From Siminovitchia terrae (lineage in GTDB: Bacteria; Bacillota; Bacilli; Bacillales; Bacillaceae_C), in NCBI RefSeq assembly GCF_003605405.2, contig NZ_QYTW02000042.1:1-33552 (forward strand): DNA of 33,552 bases, read 5' to 3'. How positions within the stretch are numbered: the stretch's first letter is position 1; the number at the start of each line of letters is the position of its first letter. Under the pieces are notes generated by a model that saw nothing but the letters and a program-made list of their open reading frames with translations, made no database searches and was not told the DNA's origin. The position numbers were made by a program, and so were the translations under genes. This document shows, in pieces, positions 7,165 to 16,176 of this stretch.

Positions 7165-8664
7165 CTATTTTATGACGTAGAGTGTTTTCATAGTGTCATC
7201 TGATGGGCTTTGGAAATAAGCGCCCATTTCATGAAGCTGCTTGATTGTATCGACATGGGTTTGAGTTATTTCTTCCCCTGGTGTCAAAAGTGGAATTCCA
7301 GGTGGATACGGAAGGACAGTCTCCGCGCAGTATGAACCTACTGCATCCTCTAGCTTCATGCGATGGCGTGGCTTGTGAAATGCTGTACCCAAGGATAAAG
7401 CCGGCTTTTGAAGTGTTCCTTCTTCTGCAAAAAGAACGATCTCTTTTGTCTCCTCATGGGTGAACTTCACCTGCTTCAGCTTTTTGTCGATCGATTTGAT
7501 TGCTTTCACCACTTTTTCAATATCGTCTTCTTTTTCATTCAGTGAAAACAAGAAAACGATATTGCGGGGATCGCTTATTTCTGCTGTGCACCCCTCTACA
7601 TAGAATAGATCAAGCAATTGGTATCCAGTTACTGTTTCATCCTTGCAGGAAATAATCCATTTTAATGGGTCTCTTCTATGGACTTCAACGCTTCCTTCCC
7701 AAATCGCAAGCGTCTCTAATTCTTCGGCAAGCTGGACTCTTCTCTTTTCAACTAATTCTACTGTTTTTTTCAGCTCGTCTCTACCCTTTTCAACCAAATA
7801 TCTTCTGGCAAGGTCCAATGATGCAAGTAATGGATAAGAAGGGCTGGTCGATTGGATCATACCAAGTATTTGTGCCAATCGCTCACGGTTAATCAAATCC
7901 CCCTTCACATGAAGCATGGAAGCCATCGTCATGGCTGTCAGCATTTTATGCGTGGATTGAACAACAAGGTCAGCCCCTTGAGAAAGTGCGGATGGTGGAA
8001 CTGATTCCGACTGTCCGAAATGGGCGCCGTGCGCTTCGTCAACGATTAATGGAACCCCTGCTTGATGACAAGTCTCGGCCAACCGTGAAACATCTTGGCT
8101 CATGCCATAGTAATTGGGATTAGTAATCCAGACGGCTTTTGTATCCGGATGAAGCTTCAATGCTTCTTCAATATAATAGATATCTGAAACCATAGCTGCT
8201 TTGGTCGTTGATTCAATAGCCGGAGCAATATAAATTGGATGAGCGCCAGCCAACAGCAATCCATGGAATACCGATTTGTGCATATTACGCTGAACAAGGA
8301 TCTTGTCTCCAGGTCCGCATAATGTAAGGGCTGCCCCAATATTTCCAACCGTGCTGCCTCCAATCAGGAAAAAAGTATGATCAGAACCGAATGCCTCTGC
8401 AGCTAGAGCTTGTGCATCAGCAATAAAATCAGTCGGATGATGCAGGTCGTCAATTCCAACAGATTCAGTCGCGTCTATTTTTAAAACATCGTAAAAATGA
8501 TCATATCCTTTTTGGTCAAAGACTCTTCCGTCCTTATGGCCAGGAACGTGCATGGATGTTCGATTGCTTTCCTCATATTGACAAAGCGCCTCATAAAGCG
8601 GAGCTTTGGAATGGTTTGTTTTTTTGTTCATTAATTTTTCAACTTGCGAAATGTCTATACTCAT
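7165..8664 (-). CDS. Orn/Lys/Arg decarboxylase family protein, PLP-dependent (paralogue 2)
   Basis: 499 residues from the ATG at 8664, with GGGAGGAGAA upstream; the in-frame TTG at 8682 lies before that ribosome site. It has the same architecture as the protein at 1349-2842: HVPGHKDGR, FFLIGGSTVGN, VDEAHGAHFG and the PLP lysine in STHKML (Lys240). Most blocks, including the last 20 residues, are nearly identical to paralogue 1. This copy has a perfect sigma-54 promoter 131 bp upstream of the start and an activator gene directly upstream. Together with the LysP-like permease downstream this suggests lysine decarboxylation to cadaverine, though arginine or ornithine remain possible. Confidence 0.87.
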   Translation of the reverse strand: MSIDISQVEKLMNKKTNHSKAPLYEALCQYEESNRTSMHVPGHKDGRVFDQKGYDHFYDVLKIDATESVGIDDLHHPTDFIADAQALAAEAFGSDHTFFLIGGSTVGNIGAALTLCGPGDKILVQRNMHKSVFHGLLLAGAHPIYIAPAIESTTKAAMVSDIYYIEEALKLHPDTKAVWITNPNYYGMSQDVSRLAETCHQAGVPLIVDEAHGAHFGQSESVPPSALSQGADLVVQSTHKMLTAMTMASMLHVKGDLINRERLAQILGMIQSTSPSYPLLASLDLARRYLVEKGRDELKKTVELVEKRRVQLAEELETLAIWEGSVEVHRRDPLKWIISCKDETVTGYQLLDLFYVEGCTAEISDPRNIVFLFSLNEKEDDIEKVVKAIKSIDKKLKQVKFTHEETKEIVLFAEEGTLQKPALSLGTAFHKPRHRMKLEDAVGSYCAETVLPYPPGIPLLTPGEEITQTHVDTIKQLHEMGAYFQSPSDDTMKTLYVIK

Positions 8665-8794
8665 AACAGCTTCTCCTCCCAATCTTTCTATCTGTTCTTA
8701 GTTAAGAGAATCCATATAAAAAGAAGAATGTGACACCGTTTACAAAGCTACTAGATCACATGTTTACTTTTTTCGTGGAGCTCAGTTAAATATA

Positions 8795-8812
8795 TTGCAA
8801 GTTATGTGCCAA
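8795..8812 (-). promoter_or_regulatory. Sigma-54 (-24/-12) promoter for decarboxylase paralogue 2
   Basis: The minus strand reads TTGGCACATAACTTGCAA. This has the GG and GC dinucleotides with correct spacing and matches the sigma-54 consensus TTGGCAC-N5-TTGCA without mismatch. Transcription would start near 8783. The adjacent gene encodes a sigma-54 activator. Confidence 0.92.
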
Positions 8813-8901
8813 CGCAAGAAGTTTTTATTGAAAACCGCGTAAACCTTATCAGATCAGAGGTATTTCATTCAAAAACAGATTGAAGAGACCCGATATATAT
8901 G

Positions 8902-8928
8902 TAAAAAACCGCCGAATATTCGGCGGTT
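8902..8928 (-). terminator. Terminator of the sigma-54 activator gene
   Basis: A perfect 22-bp palindrome (8907-8928), AACCGCCGAAT/ATTCGGCGGTT, overlaps the activator stop codon by one base and is followed on the minus strand by TTTTTTAC. Confidence 0.85.
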
Positions 8929-10370
8929 CAATTTTCGATATTTATTTTTGTCAGCTTGTATTGCAAAGTTTGTCGAGGAATGTTCAGTAATTTTGCGGCT
9001 TGCTGTATATTCCCGTCGGTTTTTCTTAACGCTTCAGTAATCAGTTTTCTTTCCGTTTCCATCAAAGCTTCTCTGAGCGGTTTTAGGTTAATGCGATTCG
9101 TTTCATGAATAGATGTCCCTTCGAAGCCAGCAATATGCTGAGGGATATGTTCTATTGTAATTGTGTGTCCATCCATGATGTTCATAGCAGATTCGATGGC
9201 ATGCTCCAACTCGCGGACATTGCCCGGCCAAGAATAGGCATGGAACAATTCCAAAACTTCATCGCTGATTTGTGTGACCAGCTTGCCGAATTGAAAATTA
9301 TATTTGCGGACAAAATGCTCCGCCAGTATAGCAATATCGCCTTTTCTTTCCCTGAGCGGAGGAATGTTCAAATTGACAACATTTAAGCGGAAATACAGAT
9401 CTGACCGCAATGTTTTTTCCTCTATACATTTTTCTGCCGGTTCATTCATAGCTGCTATGATCCGAACATTGACAAGATTCTCTTTCGTTCCTCCTACTCT
9501 GCGGATGAGTCCGTTTTCAAGAACCCTTAATAGCTTTGCCTGGATATCGAGTGGCATAGAATTGATTTCATCAAGAAACAGAGTTCCTCCATTAGCAATT
9601 TCAAACAATCCAGGACGATCTGTTGCGCCAGTATAACTGCCTTTTGAGGTTCCGAACAGGATCCCTTCCAAAAGTGATGACGGGATTGCCGCACAATTTT
9701 GTGCAATGAAAGGTGCAGATTTGCGAGGCGATGCATTATGGATCGCTTGAACAAATAATTCCTTCCCGGTTCCCGTTTCTCCGTAAACTAATATGGGGGA
9801 TGATGTTTGAGCGACTTTAGCTGCTTTTTCTTTTAAATGTTTGAAGGAAAGGTCATTCGTGATAATGTCTATTAACTGATACTTTGCTCCCGATTCTCCT
9901 TTTGTTGGCTGCGGCTGGCTGGTGGCGGGTTCCACCTTAGCTTGTAAATCAAGCAGTTTTTCTGACAACTGCTTGATTCTAGTCAGGTCTTTGGCAATTT
10001 CTACAGCCCCAACTATTTCCCCATTTACTGTGATTGGAAGGGTCGTATTAACCGTATCGATCAACACGCCTCGAATATTGTAATAGGATTGATGCTGGTT
10101 ATGGATGGGCTTCCTTGTATGGATCACTTTCAATAATGTACTGGTTTCAACTGTTAAGGAAGGGAATACATCCAGCACATGCTTGCCAAGGACCTCTTCT
10201 CCTTCCACACCATCAAGCTTTGCAGCCACATGGTTATAAAAAATCGTTACACCGTTTGCATCAACTGCATGGATTCCTTCATCAATCGTACTTAAAATCG
10301 AATGGAGAATTTCCTTATCCTTCGTGTCTGTTAAGTTCAATAGCAGGGAAATCATCTCCTTTGCCGTCAA
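8928..10370 (-). CDS. Sigma-54-dependent activator, RocR type (PAS-AAA+-Fis HTH)
   Basis: Up to 480 residues. Order: PAS sensor (about 20-130, IDEGIHAVDANGVTIFYN, GAVEIAKDLT); sigma-54 AAA+ domain with Walker A GETGTGKE (near 200), GAFTGA variant GSYTGA, Walker B GGTLFLDEIN and DLYFRLNV; and a C-terminal Fis-type helix-turn-helix QQAAKLLNIPRQTLQYKL. The overall plan matches RocR. It should hydrolyse ATP to open the sigma-54 promoter at 8795-8812. The start is unclear: the TTG at 10370 lies only 4 bp from a TATAAT (10374-10379), and AAAGGAG (10356-10362) directly abuts an ATG at 10355, so a CTG at 10346 may be used. In the GAFTGA loop, tyrosine replacing phenylalanine is a conservative change. 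Confidence 0.9.
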   Translation of the reverse strand: MTAKEMISLLLNLTDTKDKEILHSILSTIDEGIHAVDANGVTIFYNHVAAKLDGVEGEEVLGKHVLDVFPSLTVETSTLLKVIHTRKPIHNQHQSYYNIRGVLIDTVNTTLPITVNGEIVGAVEIAKDLTRIKQLSEKLLDLQAKVEPATSQPQPTKGESGAKYQLIDIITNDLSFKHLKEKAAKVAQTSSPILVYGETGTGKELFVQAIHNASPRKSAPFIAQNCAAIPSSLLEGILFGTSKGSYTGATDRPGLFEIANGGTLFLDEINSMPLDIQAKLLRVLENGLIRRVGGTKENLVNVRIIAAMNEPAEKCIEEKTLRSDLYFRLNVVNLNIPPLRERKGDIAILAEHFVRKYNFQFGKLVTQISDEVLELFHAYSWPGNVRELEHAIESAMNIMDGHTITIEHIPQHIAGFEGTSIHETNRINLKPLREALMETERKLITEALRKTDGNIQQAAKLLNIPRQTLQYKLTKINIEN

Positions 10371-10390
10371 TCCATTATACTAAATAGGAT

Positions 10391-10430
10391 GTGCCGAATT
10401 TTCGTCTAGCATGCGCCTGAATTTCGGCAC
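10391..10430. repeat. Inverted repeat upstream of the activator gene
   Basis: GTGCCGAA (10391-10398) and TTCGGCAC (10423-10430) flank 24 bp, just upstream of the TATAAT at 10374-10379. Two direct copies of GTGATAAAAC follow at 10434 and 10452. They could be an operator for the activator gene, but this is unproven. Confidence 0.35.
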
Positions 10431-10515
10431 TTTGTGATAAAACAGGACTAAGTGATAAAACGATAAGGCGAACATTATTTATTTTTGCCAATTAATGCAT
10501 CGTCCTTTTATTGAT

Positions 10516-10803
10516 TTATTTCAGCGTTTTCAAAAACGTATAATAAAAAAGTGTTGATTTTTTGGTTATTATCAGATATCTCATACCAACTCCTGTTGAA
10601 TTTTTCATAAATGGGAGTTTCCTCTGTCTCCAGTCTGCTATTTTTTTAAAAGCCACATCATAAGAAGGGACAAAAATCCCCCAAAAAACAGCCTGTAGTA
10701 TGTTGTTTTTCCATTGCCAATCATCATATCGAAAATAAGCCCATAGTAACAATACTATAAAGAAGGGAATACTGTAAGCTAAAAACTTCAAAATAATCCT
10801 CAT
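10516..10803 (-). CDS. Small membrane protein, function unknown
   Basis: 95 residues; ATG at 10803 with AAGGGAAA about 6 bases before it. A hydrophobic helix spans about residues 5-23 (LKFLAYSIPFFIVLLLWAYF) and a second, less hydrophobic one covers about 34-48. The C-terminal half is basic (RQRKLPFMKN, ITKKST). I do not recognise the family. It lies 20 bp downstream of the Nnr gene on the same strand and could be cotranscribed with it. Confidence 0.55.
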   Translation of the reverse strand: MRIILKFLAYSIPFFIVLLLWAYFRYDDWQWKNNILQAVFWGIFVPSYDVAFKKIADWRQRKLPFMKNSTGVGMRYLIITKKSTLFYYTFLKTLK

Positions 10804-10823
10804 CTATTTTTCCCTTTTTTATC

Positions 10824-12380
10824 CTAATAACACACGAGCCTATTCAATATTTCACGCACGCCCTCAATCAAATCAGGAGCAGTCACACCGTAATGGGAAT
10901 ATTCTTTTGCCTTCTCCTCTCCAGCTTTTGCATGTAAATAACTTGCTGCAATCATTGCGTCTAAAGGCTGGGCTCCCTGCGCGATGAACGATGCAATCAA
11001 ACCCGTCAGGACATCCCCGCTGCCTCCCTTACCAAGAGCATCATGACCAACAGGGTTAATAAAAATTTCTCCCTGCGGAGACGCAATGATGGAGCGATGG
11101 CCTTTTAACAATAAGTGAATACCATACTTTTGTGCAAATCTTTTGGCATGTTCAATTCGCTCCTCCTCTACTTCCATCACTGGCATGGTCAATAAACCTG
11201 CCATCTCTCCTGGATGAGGTGTAAAAATGATATCACCTTTATAGTTTTTTAGTAATTGCAAATGGTTTCGGGACAAATACAGGGCGTCCGCATCAATGAC
11301 AATCGTTTGCCCTGTAGCGGATTGAAATAATGTTTCCATCCATTTTTCACCTTCTGGAAATCTGCTCATACCCGGACCGACTGCGATCACATCAAATTCC
11401 TGGGTCCTGGAGGTAATTTCATGAATGGAGCGGTCAGAAAAATGCCCATCTGTTTCTGATAGAGGGGAAAACAAGGCTACTGGCACTTGCACTGCTGCCA
11501 TTGGATAAATATTCTCCGGAATAGCCAATGTAACAAGACCCGCTCCTGAAAGTAGTGCGCTTTTGGCTGTAAACAGCGGGGCACCGACATATTGACGTGA
11601 TCCCCCTAGCACAAGGACATGTCCAAATGTTCCCTTATGCCCTTCGATGGGTCTTTTCGGTACCAATGCTTTTACAAGAGCTTCTGTGATTACCACTGGC
11701 ATGGTCAAATCAATGTCTTTGGCACAGGAAGGTGGAACAGAAATGTCGACAGTCTTCCAGCTCCCAACGTGTATAGGTCCGTCCTGCAAGAAGAACCCCT
11801 TTTTGGGGTAAACAAATGTAATCGTTTGATCGGCTTTGATTGCAGGCCCCTCCGCTTTGCCACTGTCACTATTTAAACCTGAAGGAACATCTACAGAAAC
11901 AATCATTTTTTCTTGAGCGAGTGTGTTTATCATTAGGATGATTTCATCGTAAGGCTGTCTGACTGCCCCACTTACCCCGGTTCCCAGAATGGCATCAACA
12001 ATTATATCTGCCCGCTCCAGTATTGCAGGAAGAGTCTTTTTTGGATTTTGATGAATGTACTGGATAGGCAGCCCTCGGTTCAAATAAACATCGAAATGAA
12101 TCTTTGCATCGCCTTTTATCCGCTTTGGATGACTTGCAAGGCAAAGGAGACAATCATATCCTTCATCATACAGCCGTCGGGCTATAACAAATCCGTCTCC
12201 CCCATTATTCCCTGATCCGGCTACCACTACAATTTTCGGATTTTCAGGAGGGAGATGACTGATAATCTCTTGTACCACTTTGACGCCGGCATTCTCCATT
12301 AACACAACGCCGGGAAGTCCTATTCTATTTATCGTGTATTGATCCATTTGCTGCATGTCTTTTTGGCCAGCTGCAAACAT
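10824..12380 (-). CDS. nnr: Bifunctional NAD(P)H-hydrate epimerase / ADP-dependent dehydratase
   Basis: 518 residues from the ATG at 12380, which is 7 bases after GGGAGG; the ATG at 12386 is too close to that site. The N-terminal YjeF/NnrE domain shows GSGNNGGDGFVIARRL (from about 55) and VDVPSGLNSDSG. The C-terminal ribokinase-like NnrD domain shows GHVLVLGGSRQYVGAP, FTPHPGEMAGLL and the nucleotide loop GKGGSGDVLTG (about 450-460). The enzyme repairs hydrated NADH and NADPH in the cytosol: NnrE equilibrates the R and S epimers and NnrD dehydrates the S form using ADP. It is full length for the fused form. Confidence 0.93.
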   Translation of the reverse strand: MFAAGQKDMQQMDQYTINRIGLPGVVLMENAGVKVVQEIISHLPPENPKIVVVAGSGNNGGDGFVIARRLYDEGYDCLLCLASHPKRIKGDAKIHFDVYLNRGLPIQYIHQNPKKTLPAILERADIIVDAILGTGVSGAVRQPYDEIILMINTLAQEKMIVSVDVPSGLNSDSGKAEGPAIKADQTITFVYPKKGFFLQDGPIHVGSWKTVDISVPPSCAKDIDLTMPVVITEALVKALVPKRPIEGHKGTFGHVLVLGGSRQYVGAPLFTAKSALLSGAGLVTLAIPENIYPMAAVQVPVALFSPLSETDGHFSDRSIHEITSRTQEFDVIAVGPGMSRFPEGEKWMETLFQSATGQTIVIDADALYLSRNHLQLLKNYKGDIIFTPHPGEMAGLLTMPVMEVEEERIEHAKRFAQKYGIHLLLKGHRSIIASPQGEIFINPVGHDALGKGGSGDVLTGLIASFIAQGAQPLDAMIAASYLHAKAGEEKAKEYSHYGVTAPDLIEGVREILNRLVCY

Positions 12381-12458
12381 ATCCATTCCTCCCTAACGTA
12401 ATTGAATATCCTTCATTTAACAAGTCAGAGCATTCAATTTCAGAACAATCCTGTATCA

Positions 12459-12489
12459 GAAAAAAACGAATGATCCCGTGACCATCCGC
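12459..12489 (-). terminator. Terminator of rlmN
   Basis: On the minus strand GCGGATGGTC and GATCATTCGT form a ten-pair stem that includes three G-U pairs, followed by TTTTTTTCTG. It lies 13 bp after the rlmN stop. Confidence 0.8.
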
Positions 12490-12501
12490 TTTTTCCAAAT
12501 G

Positions 12502-13569
12502 TTAAACTGCTGATTTTCTCTTTTTGATCTGTTTACTTCTTAATTGACCGCATGCTGCATCTATATCAGTGCCTTGCTCCATTCTAACTCCGCAATGGAT
12601 TCCTTTTTTCTTTAGCGTATCAAAGAATATCCGAATAGACTCAGGCTCACTTCGTTGATACTGGCCATGCTCGCCGACTGGGTTATATGGTATCAGGTTT
12701 ACATATGCAAGATGCCTTCTTTTTTCAAGAAGCTTGGCCAATTCCAAAGCTTCTTTCTCATGATCGTTGACATCTTTTAATAAAATATACTCGATTGTGA
12801 CCCTTCGATTGCTTTTATCTAAATAATAATCAAGTGCCTCCATCAGCTTGGCTATTGGAAAAGCCCGGTTGATTTTCATAATCTGTGTACGAAGTTCATC
12901 GTTAGGAGCATGCAAAGATAAAGCGAGATTGACTTGCAAATTTTCATCCGCAAAGTCATAAATTTTATGGGCAAGTCCGCTAGTTGAGACTGTAATATGC
13001 CTTGCACCGATTGCCAGCCCTTTTGGATCGTTGACGACCCTCAGAAAATTCATCAGGTTTGTATAATTGTCAAATGGTTCTCCGATTCCCATTACAACAA
13101 TATGGCTCACCCGTTCATCTTTTCCGCGTCCATCAAGGAATTTTTGTACCTGCATAATTTGGCCGACAATTTCGCCGCTGTTCAGGTCACGGTTTTTCTT
13201 CAAAAGTCCGCTGGCACAGAAACTGCAGCCAATATTACAACCGACCTGCGTTGTGACACAAACGGATAGTCCATAATGAAAGCTCATTAGAACAGTCTCA
13301 ATGAGGTTGCCATCTTCCAGCTCAAATAAAAATTTGATTGTTCCATCTTGGGATTCCTGCTTTACTGCCTGTTTGAGTGTTTGAATGGAAAAATTTTCAT
13401 CCAGTAGCTCCAAGCAGTCTTTATTTACGTTTTTCATTTCCGAAAAACTGTCTACTCTCTTTGTATATAGCCAGTCCCACACTTGCTGCCCACGGAATTT
13501 TTTCTGTCCGTGCTCGACAAGCCAGTCTGTCAGTTGATCTATTGTTAAGCCATATATTGATTTTTTCAA
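12502..13569 (-). CDS. rlmN: 23S rRNA (adenine2503-C2)-methyltransferase RlmN, radical SAM
   Basis: 355 residues from a TTG at 13569 with AAGAGGG six bases upstream. The open frame extends to 13635, but a TATAAT at 13604-13609 places the transcription start inside that extension. The radical-SAM cluster is GCNIGCSFC (cysteines 111, 115, 118), followed by [20 protein letters not shown] and NLIPYNPV; the catalytic C-terminal cysteine is in DAACGQLR (Cys340). It methylates C2 of A2503 in 23S rRNA and of A37 in some tRNAs. The sequence is canonical RlmN, not Cfr. In B. subtilis rlmN lies in a translation and cell-wall kinase cluster (rsmB-rlmN-prpC); here its neighbours are nnr and an MFS gene, so this could be a second copy. 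Confidence 0.93.
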   Translation of the reverse strand: MKKSIYGLTIDQLTDWLVEHGQKKFRGQQVWDWLYTKRVDSFSEMKNVNKDCLELLDENFSIQTLKQAVKQESQDGTIKFLFELEDGNLIETVLMSFHYGLSVCVTTQVGCNIGCSFCASGLLKKNRDLNSGEIVGQIMQVQKFLDGRGKDERVSHIVVMGIGEPFDNYTNLMNFLRVVNDPKGLAIGARHITVSTSGLAHKIYDFADENLQVNLALSLHAPNDELRTQIMKINRAFPIAKLMEALDYYLDKSNRRVTIEYILLKDVNDHEKEALELAKLLEKRRHLAYVNLIPYNPVGEHGQYQRSEPESIRIFFDTLKKKGIHCGVRMEQGTDIDAACGQLRSKQIKKRKSAV

Positions 13570-13603
13570 TGAAAACCCTCTTTTCAAATAAATCCATGCT
13601 GTT

Positions 13604-13645
13604 ATTATAATACTAGTATAGAAATAAGGAAACAACCTATTTCTA
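13604..13645 (-). promoter_or_regulatory. rlmN -10 box with upstream dyad
   Basis: TATAAT (minus strand, 13609-13604) is followed 35 bp later by the chosen rlmN start. Directly upstream a perfect dyad TAGAAATA (13619-13626) / TATTTCTA (13638-13645) covers the -35 zone. The dyad lies between divergent rlmN and the MFS gene and may be an operator. Confidence 0.5.
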
Positions 13646-13702
13646 CTTCTGTATCCGAAGAAGCTTGAACATAAAATATATAAATTTGAGAGGAGATGGC
13701 AT

Positions 13703-14926
13703 ATGGGTGATTTGGCTACGAATAGTGATGGAATACATTATAAATGGTTTATTCTGATGGTCGCCACATTTTCCCAAACCTGTGCCTCTTTTGTTATTTT
13801 CGGAATGGGGCCAATGGCTGCCTTTTATCAACAAGCATACAATCTTACGCAATTTGAAACTGGATTAATTGTTTCAGTGGTCAATTTCGGACCGATTTTT
13901 TCCATGATGATTTTTGGGGATTTAATGGATAGATACGGTGAAAAATGGGTGGTGGGATTAGGTTCCATTTTGCTTGGCGTCAATACGCTTATAGCCTATT
14001 CAATTGATAGTTACATAGTTTTATTGACCAATCTATTATTTGTGGGTATTTGGTATGGAACCGCACAGCCTGGGGGCAGCAGCGCAATCGTCAAATGGTT
14101 TCCCGGCAAGCAGCGTGGACTTGCCATGGGTATACGGCAGACTGGAATACCGATTGGCGGAGCAGCAGCGGCTGCATCACTGCCTTTCTTTTTCCACCAC
14201 TTCGGTCTGCACTCTACCATATTACTGCAAGCTAGTGTAGCGGTGGCAGGCGGGGTGATCTTCCTTTTCATTTATAAAAATTCGGGAATAGATGCAGAAC
14301 AGGCAAAACAATATACCTTCAAGGAAAAATTGATCCGTGTAAAAAATAATTCTCAATTGTATCCTGTATTTTTCATTGGTATTACGATGGTTTCTGTACA
14401 GCTCATTATCGTTGCTCACTTAATAGGCTTCTTAAAGGATGCCTTTCATTTAAACCTTGGTCTGGCTGGTTCCCTGTTAAGTCTTGCCTTGGTTGGTGGC
14501 ATGTTTGGAAGGGTGATACTTGCATGGATAAGCGACAATCTTTTTCATGGCAACCGGAGCAAGCCTCTACAAATGACGATTTGGTCAACTGTTTTCATTA
14601 TTATCATATTACTTCTTTCGTCCATTCATTTGCCACTATGGGCCGTCGGCTTGCTTTGTTTCTTTTTTGGATTTCTCGGCATTGGCTGGTATAGCTTATT
14701 CATCGTCATGATTGCTGAAAGATCTGACCATCGTTTTATTGGACTGACAGTCAGCTTTGCCCTGACCTTAAACCAATTTTTCATTGTAGCTTCTCCTGCC
14801 CTGTTCGGTTTATTAGTCGATTGGACCAATGGATACGTTTTGCCGTTTGGGCTGTTGGCTACTGCCATTTCAACTGGGGGAATTTGGTTGAAGTTGACTG
14901 AGAGGAAACAGGCAGCCAAAACATAG
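13703..14926 (+). CDS. MFS transporter, substrate unknown
   Basis: 407 residues; ATG at 13703 with GAGAGGAG eight bases upstream. About twelve membrane helices. The loop between helices 2 and 3 carries the MFS motif as [11 protein letters not shown], and the helix 4-5 region reads [19 protein letters not shown], the antiporter-style motif of the oxalate/formate and nitrate/nitrite-like carriers. A central cytoplasmic loop ([20 protein letters not shown]) separates the two halves. It is divergent from rlmN, with a dyad between them. Copy C of the 195-bp repeat follows eight bases after the stop. Confidence 0.8.
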   Translation: MGDLATNSDGIHYKWFILMVATFSQTCASFVIFGMGPMAAFYQQAYNLTQFETGLIVSVVNFGPIFSMMIFGDLMDRYGEKWVVGLGSILLGVNTLIAYSIDSYIVLLTNLLFVGIWYGTAQPGGSSAIVKWFPGKQRGLAMGIRQTGIPIGGAAAAASLPFFFHHFGLHSTILLQASVAVAGGVIFLFIYKNSGIDAEQAKQYTFKEKLIRVKNNSQLYPVFFIGITMVSVQLIIVAHLIGFLKDAFHLNLGLAGSLLSLALVGGMFGRVILAWISDNLFHGNRSKPLQMTIWSTVFIIIILLLSSIHLPLWAVGLLCFFFGFLGIGWYSLFIVMIAERSDHRFIGLTVSFALTLNQFFIVASPALFGLLVDWTNGYVLPFGLLATAISTGGIWLKLTERKQAAKT

Positions 14927-14934
14927 CTGTCACT

Positions 14935-15128
14935 ATCAAATGCGCTTTGGCGTACTTACGCCCAGATTTTATCGAGCTCCGCTTGATAAATTTCCTCTAA
15001 AAATCTGTGGCATCGCCGGAGGCTTTGACTTTATTCAGCAAGGGTTTGAACCCCCACTGAATGGAATACCAATATGCATTCATCTCACCACATATAGAAG
15101 TGGGAGATTTCTGCTGAATGAAGTTAAA
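14935..15128 (+). repeat. 195-bp multi-hairpin interspersed repeat, copy C
   Basis: A full copy from ATCAAATGCGCT to ATGAAGTTAAA, eight bases behind the MFS stop and in the gene's direction. In the TTTATCGAG stem the right arm is CTTGATAAA instead of CTCGATAAA, which replaces a G-C pair with G-U in RNA. The terminal hairpin has one mismatch (CCACAT against AAGTGG). Confidence 0.9.
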
Positions 15129-15181
15129 AAATAGTAAATTATTCTGAAGATTACGGGAGGATATAAATCCCGTGAACTCTG

Positions 15182-15210
15182 TTGTTTTAAAGTTTATTCG
15201 ACTCTATCAT
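15182..15210 (+). promoter_or_regulatory. Sigma-A-type promoter for the GNAT gene
   Basis: TTGTTT (15182-15187) and TATCAT (15205-15210) are separated by 17 bp and lie 45 bp before the ATG at 15255. An ACGGGA/TCCCGT inverted repeat precedes it near 15153-15174. Confidence 0.5.
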
Positions 15211-15254
15211 AATAAGAGCTCGCGCTGAATGAAATTGGAAGGTGCAAAAACACG

Positions 15255-16019
15255 ATGACAGATCAAGAATTAGTTATAAACAATTTTGAAGAAAAATTAA
15301 AAAGATTTACTCATGCTATAAGTGGAGAACTTAAAAAGGAAGAAGATTTCGTCATAGCGAACACAAAAATTCCGACTGATACATTCAATGTATTGTTGCC
15401 GAAATCTCCAAATATCAAAAATGTCGTTAAGATAAGACAAGGAATTGATCATTTTTCTTTTAAAGAATATCCCTTTAGTACTTGGGTTAATACGCAGTAT
15501 TTGAACAATGACTGGAAAAGAATTATACAAGAATATGACTTGCAAGAAGCAGAACGTAATGTAATGATGAAACTTGAAAATACGCTTAATGTAGGTCAAA
15601 GAATATCTCATCAGCTTAAGATAATCAAAGTAGGTAATCATGAAGAGCTCATGGAGTATAAGGGGGTTTTTATGGGCCTGTTTGAAGGTACACCAGAAAA
15701 AGATGCGTTAGATAATTTTTTTACTAAGTTTTCACGAGTAAAACTAGGTTCAGAAGCTCAAATGTTTATTGGATGCCTGCCAGAAATGACTGTAGCTACA
15801 GGTTTATTAATTGAAAGTCAAGGTAGCTACGGTATTTATGATGTCATGACGAAGGAAAGTTATAGAAGTAAAGGTTATGGGAGTGAAATGTTTCATTTCC
15901 TTCTAAATCAAACAAAGGATAAACAAAAACCAGTTGTTTTACAAGCTTCTGATGATGGAATCAATATCTATAAGCGCTTTGGGTTTAGAGACGTCGGAGA
16001 AATGGTTGTATTTGAATAA
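15255..16019 (+). CDS. GNAT-family N-acetyltransferase
   Basis: 254 residues; ATG at 15255 with GGAAGGTG upstream. The N-terminal 120 residues are charged and unrecognised. The C-terminal part carries the GNAT acetyl-CoA loop YRSKGYGSEMFHFLL (about 205-219) and the closing motif NIYKRFGFRDVGEMVVFE. The acceptor substrate is unknown. The gene is monocistronic, with its own promoter and terminator, and sits directly behind repeat copy C. Its codons look more A+T-rich than the MFS gene upstream, which hints at separate acquisition. Confidence 0.75.
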   Translation: MTDQELVINNFEEKLKRFTHAISGELKKEEDFVIANTKIPTDTFNVLLPKSPNIKNVVKIRQGIDHFSFKEYPFSTWVNTQYLNNDWKRIIQEYDLQEAERNVMMKLENTLNVGQRISHQLKIIKVGNHEELMEYKGVFMGLFEGTPEKDALDNFFTKFSRVKLGSEAQMFIGCLPEMTVATGLLIESQGSYGIYDVMTKESYRSKGYGSEMFHFLLNQTKDKQKPVVLQASDDGINIYKRFGFRDVGEMVVFE

Positions 16020-16094
16020 GTTGTTTTCTTATTAAAAAGAACTGTTCTGAACAAATAAAAATGGCGGCTGAAATATTTATATTTCTAAGAAAGC

Positions 16095-16118
16095 GGTGTC
16101 TGGTGACACCTCTTTTTT
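16095..16118 (+). terminator. Terminator of the GNAT gene
   Basis: GGTGTC-TGGT-GACACC (16095-16110) is followed by TCTTTTTT. Confidence 0.85.
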
Positions 16119-16176
16119 AACCTCGAACTTTGGCAAGTTATTAGATATTTTTACGGTTCCCGTATAGAATAGGTTT

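Noticed and set aside
12502-13569. Cfr-type resistance methyltransferase
   Set aside because: The blocks around the iron-sulfur cluster ([16 protein letters not shown]) and the C-terminal SKQIKKRK end follow RlmN, not Cfr.
14940-15134. Open frame giving a peptide with GGFDFIQQGFEPPLNGIPI, seen again on the minus strand at 5198-5401 and 33234-33437
   Set aside because: The shared peptide comes only from the 195-bp repeat. The frame has no ribosome site, breaks in copy A, and the differences between copies follow stem pairing more than codon position.
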